A DNA stretch of 5,553 nucleotides from Chloroflexota bacterium (GTDB taxonomy: Bacteria > Chloroflexota > Dormibacteria > Dormibacterales > Dormibacteraceae), in NCBI GenBank assembly GCA_005879675.1, contig VBJE01000025.1, positions 1 to 5,553 on the forward strand. Reading direction: 5' to 3'. Positions 1-4,634 of the stretch are shown piece after piece. A program made the translations under genes and the position numbers. The notes under the pieces were generated by a model that was given only the letters and a program-made list of their open reading frames with translations, had not been told where the DNA came from and did no database searches. Position 1 is the stretch's first letter. Each line of letters starts with the position of its first letter.

Positions 1-558
1 CGCGAGCATCGCGTTGCGCTGCGCCTCGGCGTTGGCGAGCCGCGCGCGCAGGTCGACGTACTGGGCGCTGACGTCGGTGCCGGAGATGTGCTCGCTCTGC
101 ACCTTGCCGACCTTCGACAGCTCGTCGACGGTGGCGTCGAAATGGGCGGCGGGGACCATGAAGTTGATCACTCCCGTCCGGATCTGGCTCGGCTCGTCGC
201 CGGCCGGGCTCGCCTGGGCGTCGGTGCCGGCGATGTAACCGCCCTGCCCCTCCACCAGCGTGCGGACGGCTGAGAGCTTGGAGTCGAACGTGCCCGAGCC
301 GACCGTGATGCTCAGCTGCGCGTGACGGATGACCGGAGGGCCCTGCAGCGCCGGCACGGTGTCGCCCGGCACTGTGGTGGTGCCGCCGCCGGTCGTGGTG
401 CCGCCGGGTTGGCTCTTGGTCGGCTGGCCGGAGCTCGAGTCCGTCCCTCCTCCCTGCGTGTTCTGGCTACCGGTGGAGCTCGTGGCCGTACCGCCACCGC
501 CTCCGCCGCAGGCGGCCGCCACGGCGACCATCGCGAGGACGATCAGGAACTTCTTCAT
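1..558 (-). CDS. DUF4349 domain lipoprotein (partial, C-terminus off window)
   Basis: The frame is open from ATG at 558-556 to base 1, giving 186 residues with the C-terminus missing. The start MKKFLIVLAMVAVAAAC is a short type II signal peptide: two lysines, a hydrophobic core, and an AAAC lipobox with Cys17 as the lipidation site. It should therefore be a membrane-anchored extracytoplasmic lipoprotein. Residues 18-70 are a low-complexity Gly/Ser/Thr/Gln linker that begins with six glycines. From about residue 76 the pattern fits the DUF4349 family: VIRHAQLSITV, then VEGQGGYIAGTDA, then RTGVINFMVPAAHFDATVDEL, then DVSAQYVDLRARLANAEAQ. DUF4349 proteins usually continue with a coiled coil and a C-terminal membrane helix; both would lie beyond the edge. 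The molecular role of the family is unknown, although it is common in actinobacterial envelopes. It is divergent from the ABC-F gene. Family assignment is confident; function is not. Confidence 0.9.
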   Translation of the reverse strand, partial: MKKFLIVLAMVAVAAACGGGGGGTATSSTGSQNTQGGGTDSSSGQPTKSQPGGTTTGGGTTTVPGDTVPALQGPPVIRHAQLSITVGSGTFDSKLSAVRTLVEGQGGYIAGTDAQASPAGDEPSQIRTGVINFMVPAAHFDATVDELSKVGKVQSEHISGTDVSAQYVDLRARLANAEAQRNAMLA

Positions 559-568
559 TGGGAAACGG

Positions 569-574
569 CCTCCT
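569..574 (-). promoter_or_regulatory. Shine-Dalgarno of the DUF4349 lipoprotein
   Basis: On the minus strand AGGAGG lies 10 bases before the ATG at 558. This is a near-perfect anti-16S match and fixes that start. It contrasts with the plus-strand genes in the window, which have no recognisable ribosome binding site. Confidence 0.8.
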
Positions 575-616
575 ACAGACGGATTTGACTGACCAAACGC
601 TCGCCTGGGCGGGACG

Positions 617-622
617 TAACAT
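617..622 (+). promoter_or_regulatory. Candidate -10 box of a leaderless ABC-F transcript
   Basis: TAACAT fits the TANNNT -10 pattern and ends 9 bases before the GTG at 632, so transcription could begin at or next to the start codon. No purine-rich Shine-Dalgarno precedes the GTG, which agrees with a leaderless mRNA. No good -35 sits at 16-18 bases; the TTGACT at 585-590 is 26 bases away. Inference from spacing only. Confidence 0.35.
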
Positions 623-631
623 GGCGGCGCC

Positions 632-2221
632 GTGCTGCAAGCAAGAGGTCTCGCCATCGACGTCGTCGCGCGTCGCGTCCTGTCGGACGCCAGCTTCACC
701 GTGGGCGCCGGCGACAAGGTGGGGCTTGTCGGCCGCAACGGCGTGGGCAAGACGAGCCTGCTCAAGGTGCTGGCGGGCGAGGACGACGCGGCCGCCGGCG
801 TCGTCCTGCGTCGCGGCACGCTCGGCTACGTGCCCCAGAACCCACGCCCTCGGGCGGAATCCGCGGCGAGCGCGCTGAGCCACATCCTGTCGGGCAAGGG
901 TCTCGACAGCGCGGCGACACGGCTCGGGGAGATGCACCGCAAGCTCGAGACCGACCACTCGCCGGCGATGATCGAGAGGTATTCGGAGGCCGAGGAGCGA
1001 TACCGGCACGCGGGCGGCTACTCGGCCGAATCGGAGGCGCGAAGGATCGCCGCCGGGCTCGGGTTGCGGCTCGACCGCGTCGACCTCCCGTTGGGCGTGC
1101 TCTCGGGCGGCGAGCGCCGCCGCGTCGAGCTCGCCCGCGTTTTGTTCGCCGAAGCCGACCTGCTCCTGCTCGACGAGCCTACGAACCACCTCGACACCGA
1201 CGCCAAGACGTGGCTGATGGACTTTCTGCGCGATTACCGGGGCTCGGTGATCGTCGTCAGCCACGACCTCGGCCTTCTGGATGCTTCCATCACGCGGGTC
1301 CTGCACCTCGACGCGGGCCGGATGGTCGAGTATCGCGGCACCTACTCGCAGTACCAGGCCGCACGGCGGCTCGAGGAAAGGCGGCTGTCGTCGCTCGCGC
1401 AGAGGCAGGAGGCCGAGATCAAGCGGCTCTCGCTCCTCGCCGAGGTGATGCGCCGCCAGACCGAGAAGCGGGCCCGGCAGGCGAAGTCGATCTTCACCCG
1501 GGTCGAGCGCATGAAGGCCGATCGCGTCGTCGCGCCGCGTCGCGAGCGAAAGGTGAAGATCAGCTTTCCGGAGCCACCGCACAGCGGCCGCATCGTGCTG
1601 CACTGCTCGGGCCTCGCCAAGGGCTATGGAGGGCCGCTGGTGTTTCGGGATGTGTCGTTCGAGGTCGAGCGCCACGACCGGCTGCTTGTCATGGGCCTGA
1701 ACGGAGCGGGCAAGACCTCGCTGCTCCGCATCCTCGCGGGCCAGAGCGAGGCGAACGCAGGCGCCTTCCGGCTTGGGCACGGCGTCTCGCTCGGCTACTA
1801 CGCGCAGGAGCACGAAGGGATCCGCGCGGGCGTCCCGGTGCTCGCGCACATGCGCGAGCAGGCCCCGGAGGCGGAGGAACGGGCGCTGCGAGCCCTGCTG
1901 GGGATGTTCAGCCTGACCGGAGACATCGCGCGGCAGGACGCGGGGACGCTGTCGGGCGGCGAGAAGACCAAGCTCGCGCTGGCGCAGCTGGTCGCTGGGC
2001 GGCACAACCTGCTCCTCCTGGACGAGCCGACCAACAACCTCGACCCGCCTTCGCGGACGGGCGTGGCGCGGGCGCTGGCAGCGTGGCCGGGGACGATGGT
2101 GATCGTCAGCCACGATCCCGAGTTCGTCGAGGCGCTGAGGCCGGGACGGGTGATCTTCATGCCCGAGGGGCGTGTCGACTACTGGGAGGAGGATCTCCTC
2201 GACGTCGTCTCGATGGCCTAG
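632..2221 (+). CDS. ABC-F family ATPase (ribosome-associated, two ABC domains)
   Basis: This is a complete 529-residue protein with two tandem ATP-binding cassettes and no membrane segments, the layout of ABC-F proteins. Domain 1 has Walker A at residues 34-42 (GRNGVGKTS), signature LSGGE at 157-161, Walker B with DEPTNHLD (Asp181, catalytic Glu182) and switch His211. Domain 2 has Walker A around 355-362 (GLNGAGKT), LSGGE at 440-444, Asp464-Glu465 followed by PTNNLD, and switch His494. Both sites therefore look catalytically intact. Between them, about residues 235-325, lies a Lys/Arg- and Glu-rich helical linker, the inter-domain region that contacts the ribosome near the P/E-site tRNA. ABC-F proteins act in the cytosol, relieving stalled ribosomes or protecting them from antibiotics. 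Which role applies here cannot be told. There is no obvious arm insertion in domain 1. GTG at 632 is the only possible upstream start, because an in-frame TAA lies at 617-619. Confidence 0.93.
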   Translation: MLQARGLAIDVVARRVLSDASFTVGAGDKVGLVGRNGVGKTSLLKVLAGEDDAAAGVVLRRGTLGYVPQNPRPRAESAASALSHILSGKGLDSAATRLGEMHRKLETDHSPAMIERYSEAEERYRHAGGYSAESEARRIAAGLGLRLDRVDLPLGVLSGGERRRVELARVLFAEADLLLLDEPTNHLDTDAKTWLMDFLRDYRGSVIVVSHDLGLLDASITRVLHLDAGRMVEYRGTYSQYQAARRLEERRLSSLAQRQEAEIKRLSLLAEVMRRQTEKRARQAKSIFTRVERMKADRVVAPRRERKVKISFPEPPHSGRIVLHCSGLAKGYGGPLVFRDVSFEVERHDRLLVMGLNGAGKTSLLRILAGQSEANAGAFRLGHGVSLGYYAQEHEGIRAGVPVLAHMREQAPEAEERALRALLGMFSLTGDIARQDAGTLSGGEKTKLALAQLVAGRHNLLLLDEPTNNLDPPSRTGVARALAAWPGTMVIVSHDPEFVEALRPGRVIFMPEGRVDYWEEDLLDVVSMA

Positions 2222-2233
2222 GTGTCGCCTGGT

Positions 2234-2279
2234 CCTCCCCATTTATGGGGAGGTGGCGCCGGAGGGGCAGGGCGCCGGA
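2234..2279. repeat. Palindromic REP-like unit, possible terminator
   Basis: Twelve bases after the ABC-F stop lies a perfect hairpin at 2234-2253: arms CCTCCCCAT and ATGGGGAGG around TT, which more realistically forms a 7-bp stem with a 6-base loop. It is followed by two GGCGCC copies at 2255-2260 and 2271-2276 that can pair around a 10-base loop; they also form a 9-base direct repeat, GGCGCCGGA. No T-tract follows, so it is not a textbook intrinsic terminator. The double-hairpin architecture resembles dispersed extragenic palindromes. Copies elsewhere in the genome cannot be seen from here. Confidence 0.55.
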
Positions 2280-2295
2280 TAGGCAGGGCCCGACT

Positions 2296-2301
2296 TAAGC
2301 T
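2296..2301 (+). promoter_or_regulatory. Candidate -10 box of a leaderless lipoyl-protein transcript
   Basis: TAAGCT fits TANNNT and ends 6 bases before the GTG at 2308, the expected distance if transcription starts on the start codon. The bases between are pyrimidine-rich (CTTTTC) and contain no Shine-Dalgarno. The TAA within the box is also an in-frame stop, so no longer protein is possible. A promoter here would separate this two-gene unit from the ABC-F gene. Inferred from spacing and motif only. Confidence 0.4.
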
Positions 2302-2307
2302 CTTTTC

Positions 2308-2553
2308 GTGAGCGTCGAGGCCCGCGAGGTGGTCATGCCCGAGCTGCAGGGCGCAGAGGAGATCACGGTCGGCGCGTGGAGCAAGCGGCGCGGCGAGCAT
2401 GTGGCCGAGGGCGAAACGCTGATGGAGGCGCACACCGACAAGGTCAACGCCGAGATCCCTTCCCCCGTTTCCGGCGTGGTGGAGGATCTATTGCTCGACA
2501 TCGGCGACCCGGTGAAGCCCGGACAGCCCATCGCCAGAATCGCGCCCGAGTAG
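2308..2553 (+). CDS. Stand-alone lipoyl-domain (biotinyl/lipoyl attachment) protein
   Basis: This 81-residue protein consists of a single lipoyl/biotinyl hammerhead domain and nothing else. The swinging-arm lysine is Lys45 in HTDKVNAEIPSPVSG. The conserved glycines are at the canonical distances: Gly29, 16 residues before, and Gly56, 11 after. The DKV context and the following acidic residue favour lipoate over biotin, whose motif is usually AMKM. The sequence resembles the N-terminal domain of 2-oxoacid dehydrogenase E2 subunits more than the glycine-cleavage H protein. The subunit-binding and acyltransferase domains of an E2 are absent; the frame stops at TAG right after ARIAPE. GTG at 2308 is chosen because an in-frame TAA at 2296 blocks anything longer and the next ATG (2335) would remove the first beta strand. 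It sits 6 bases before the flavin oxidase and in the same frame. It may be an independent carrier or an E2 remnant. Confidence 0.85.
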   Translation: MSVEAREVVMPELQGAEEITVGAWSKRRGEHVAEGETLMEAHTDKVNAEIPSPVSGVVEDLLLDIGDPVKPGQPIARIAPE

Positions 2554-2559
2554 CTCCGC

Positions 2560-3672
2560 TTGAAGGTCGCGGTGATCGGCGGCGGCGTCATGGGCGCCGC
2601 GGCGGCGTGGCGGCTCGCGAGGCGCGGCGTCGACGTCACCGTTTACGACCGCCACTCTCCCCCGCACGCGCTCGGCGCGTCGCACGGCGAATCGAGAATC
2701 ATCCGCACCGCCTACTTCGAAGGCCCCTGGTACGTGCCGTTGCTGCGGGAGGTCTTTCCGTTGTGGCGCGAGCTCGAGGCTGCCACCGGGGCGCAGATCC
2801 TGACCATGACGGGCGCGCTGATGATCGGGAGCTCGTCATCCGACGTCGTCACCGGCGCCCTGGGTTCGGCGAAGGAGCACGGCCTTGACGCGGAGTTCCT
2901 CGACACGGATGACTTCAGGCGGCGCTATCGCGGCCACGTCGTCCGAGACGGCGACGTCGCCGTCCTCGACCGGCAGGCGGGGGTGCTGAATCCCGAGCGC
3001 GCGGTGGCGGCCATGCTGGCGCAGGTTCCCGAGGTCAGGCGCGAGACCGAGGTCAAGTCGCTCGCGGACGTGCGCGGAGAGTTCGATGCGGTCGTGGTTG
3101 CGGCCGGTGCCTGGACGCCGGAGCTGATCGACTGGATCCCCCTCCAGGTCGAGCGACAGGTGCACGGCTGGTTCTCGATCGCGCGCGATGCGACCTGGTT
3201 TGCCCCAGACCAGTTCCCGGCCTTCGTGCGCCAATCAGACGAATCCGGGTTCATGTACGGGATCCCGTCCCTCGACGGAAGGACGGTCAAGGTGGGACGG
3301 CACCACGAGGGCGAGCTCACCGACCCGCATCGCATTCGCCGCCGCGTCGACGAATTCGACATCGACCCGCTGCGGTTGCTGACGGCAACCTACATGCGAG
3401 GCGTGAGCGGCCACGTCGCCCGCACCGTGACGTGCATGTACACCAACACGCCCGATGGACATTTCGTCATCGACTTCAAGCCCGACGACCGCCACGTCGT
3501 CGTCATCAGCGCGTGCTCAGGTCATGGCTTCAAGTTCGGGCCGATCATCGGCGAGATCGCTGCCGACCTCGTGTGCGATGGCGGCACGAGGCGCGACATC
3601 TCGCATTTTTCAGCCGCTCGTTTCGCGACGTCCCCGGAAGTACCACACCAGGACGGCCACCGCGACCGCTAG
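2560..3672 (+). CDS. Monomeric sarcosine oxidase-like FAD-dependent oxidoreductase
   Basis: The 370-residue protein belongs to the DAO/MSOX flavoprotein family. The Rossmann FAD motif is at residues 4-23 (GGGVMGAAAAWRLARRG). ASHGESRIIR at 40-49 matches the MSOX segment with two conserved arginines (here Arg46 and Arg49). Lys244 and His248, in VKVGRHH, match the oxygen-activating lysine and active-site histidine of monomeric sarcosine oxidase. Cys292, in TVTCMYTNTPDGHFVID, matches the cysteine that binds FAD covalently. GHGFKF at 321-326 holds Lys325, equivalent to the substrate-carboxylate lysine. The family oxidises N-methyl or secondary amino acids (sarcosine, N-methyltryptophan, pipecolate), producing H2O2 and, for sarcosine, glycine and formaldehyde. 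The exact substrate is not predictable here. The TTG start at 2560 is needed to keep the first beta strand (KVAVIGGG); the next start, GTG 2572, would break it. The last 20 or so codons overlap the DedA gene antisense and look non-conserved. Confidence 0.88.
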   Translation: MKVAVIGGGVMGAAAAWRLARRGVDVTVYDRHSPPHALGASHGESRIIRTAYFEGPWYVPLLREVFPLWRELEAATGAQILTMTGALMIGSSSSDVVTGALGSAKEHGLDAEFLDTDDFRRRYRGHVVRDGDVAVLDRQAGVLNPERAVAAMLAQVPEVRRETEVKSLADVRGEFDAVVVAAGAWTPELIDWIPLQVERQVHGWFSIARDATWFAPDQFPAFVRQSDESGFMYGIPSLDGRTVKVGRHHEGELTDPHRIRRRVDEFDIDPLRLLTATYMRGVSGHVARTVTCMYTNTPDGHFVIDFKPDDRHVVVISACSGHGFKFGPIIGEIAADLVCDGGTRRDISHFSAARFATSPEVPHQDGHRDR

Positions 3673-4209
3673 CGCGATCGCGATCGCGCCCTTCTCGAGC
3701 GGTCCGCTGATCCGCTCGTAGTTGCGGCCGAGCACGTAGCCCACAAGCGCGAGCGCCGCGCACCAGGGCAGGGCGCCGACGAAGGTCAGCAGCGAGAACT
3801 TCGTCAGGTCGATCTTCGCGAGTCCGGCTGGAAACGAGATGTAGGTGCGGATCACCGGCAGCACGCGGCCGATGAGCACAGCAGGCAAGCCCCACCTTCG
3901 GAACCATCCGTCCGCCATCTCCAGGTGGTGACGCCGGATGCCCACGTAGCGGCCGGGGCCCAGGAGCAGGGGCTCGCCGAAACGGGCCGCCAGGCCGTAG
4001 GCGATGAGCGACCCGACGAGGTTGGCCACCGCCCCGGCGAGGATCACGGCGACGATGCCGCCCTGGATGTGACCGGTGGCGGCGAGCAGACCACCCGTCG
4101 GCATGACGACCTCGCTCGGAAAAGGAAATCCGCAGCTCTCGAACACCATCAGGACGAACACCGCCAGCAGGCCGTAGCTGGCGACGAAATCGCTGAGCGC
4201 GGCGGTCAA
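3610..4209 (-). CDS. DedA family integral membrane protein
   Basis: This is a 199-residue multi-spanning inner-membrane protein of the DedA (SNARE-associated/VTT) family. Family members are flippases or proton-linked transporters for undecaprenyl phosphate or phospholipids and support envelope homeostasis. Visible hallmarks are Glu24 in VFESCGFPFPSE with Glu33, the acidic/re-entrant segment; the glycine-rich helix at 52-75; the family motif IGRVLPVIRTYISFPAG at 113-129 with Arg115, Pro118 and Arg121; FVGALPWCAALALVGYVLG at 143-161; and a C-terminal helix at about 174-191 followed by RGRRE. The start is TTG at 4209-4207, which overlaps the preceding stop as TTGA and gives a normal family length. 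The frame stays open upstream to 4446, but that part is a shadow of the neighbouring gene and lacks family resemblance. Last gene of the minus-strand operon; its 3' end overlaps the flavin oxidase by 63 bases. Confidence 0.92.
   Translation of the reverse strand: MTAALSDFVASYGLLAVFVLMVFESCGFPFPSEVVMPTGGLLAATGHIQGGIVAVILAGAVANLVGSLIAYGLAARFGEPLLLGPGRYVGIRRHHLEMADGWFRRWGLPAVLIGRVLPVIRTYISFPAGLAKIDLTKFSLLTFVGALPWCAALALVGYVLGRNYERISGPLEKGAIAIALAVAVAVLVWYFRGRRETSG
3672..3689. repeat. 18-bp perfect palindrome at the convergent 3' ends
   Basis: GCGCGATCGCGATCGCGC is a perfect inverted repeat containing two overlapping GCGATCGC octamers. It begins at the last base of the flavin oxidase stop codon and lies inside the DedA gene, where it encodes the AIAIA stretch of the last helix. 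There is no T-tract. It may only reflect GCG/ATC codon repetition. Confidence 0.5.
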
Positions 4210-4634
4210 ACGGTCTGGACCTGGGCTGCTTTCACCGCTCGGAACGGCAGGGTTCGCACCTGCTGGTCGTCGATCATGATCTCGAAGTTGTAGAAGCCGG
4301 GCCGGTTGATGGGCACCGTGGTGAGGTTGATGACGATGCTCGCGGACAGGTCCCAGCCGTGCGGATACTCGGCCGGCACGTGGCGCGCGGGCAGGTTGAG
4401 GACGATGGGTTTCGGCAGCACGGGCTTGCCGTCTTCGTCGGCGCAATGGACCTCGACCTTGTGCGGGCGCTCGGTCTCGAGACGCGTGGTCTGGAGACGG
4501 AGCACAACCACCCCGCCGAAAGGCGTCGGGTACTGGTCGCGGATGAGCGTGTCGAACCCGGCGCCGAGGATGTAGACGAGGCCGTTCGGAGGAGCCTCGG
4601 CGGCGTTGGCGAGGAGCGCCCAGTCGAGTCTCAT
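4206..4634 (-). CDS. DUF6941-like conserved protein
   Basis: The 142-residue soluble protein has no signal peptide or membrane helix. It begins MRLDWALLANAAE, continues with NGLVYILGAGFDTL, has alternating hydrophobic strands (VVVLRLQTTR, KVEVHCADEDGKPVLP), a HVPAEYPHGW loop, and ends with NRPGFYNFEIMIDDQQVRTLPFRA. The small all-beta pattern, with a final segment of the type GxYxFxIxIDxxxVxxLPFxV, fits the uncharacterised family I recognise as DUF6941. The biochemical role is unknown. The ATG at 4634-4632 overlaps the amidohydrolase stop as ATGA, and its own TGA overlaps the DedA start, so it is probably made by coupled translation with both. The frame is open far upstream, but that region codes for the amidohydrolase in another frame, so the coupled ATG is preferred. 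The family name is from recall; a profile search would settle it. Confidence 0.75.
   Translation of the reverse strand: MRLDWALLANAAEAPPNGLVYILGAGFDTLIRDQYPTPFGGVVVLRLQTTRLETERPHKVEVHCADEDGKPVLPKPIVLNLPARHVPAEYPHGWDLSASIVINLTTVPINRPGFYNFEIMIDDQQVRTLPFRAVKAAQVQTV

Noticed and set aside
585..590. TTGACT as a -35 box for the ABC-F gene
   Set aside because: The nearest -10-like TAACAT is 26 bases away, too far for a standard promoter, and no -10 exists at 16-18 bases.
14..592. Several short plus-strand open frames opposite the lipoprotein
   Set aside because: The minus strand reads as a signal peptide, lipobox, linker and DUF4349 domain without a break. The plus-strand frames show no protein features.
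467..2242. A 591-codon open frame on the minus strand opposite the whole ABC-F gene
   Set aside because: It is rich in Arg/His/Leu with no domain pattern, and mirrors a high-GC coding strand where antisense stops are rare. The plus-strand frame has two complete sets of ABC motifs.
1210..2298. A 362-codon plus-strand open frame within and past the ABC-F gene
   Set aside because: Shadow frame with Gly/Arg/Ala/Pro-rich content and no motifs; it runs through the palindromic spacer.
2308..2553. Biotin carrier protein instead of lipoyl protein
   Set aside because: The modified lysine lies in DKV rather than the MKM motif typical of biotin carriers, and no carboxylase gene is nearby.
3674..3687. 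GCGATCGC copies as cyanobacterial HIP1 elements
   Set aside because: Only this overlapping pair was noticed and the gene content and GC level do not suggest a cyanobacterium; Ala-Ile codon repetition explains it.
4210..4446. Upstream extension of the DedA frame to a 278-aa protein
   Set aside because: The added 79 residues are an out-of-frame reading of the DUF6941 gene and resemble no DedA N-terminus. The TTG at 4209 gives the usual family length.
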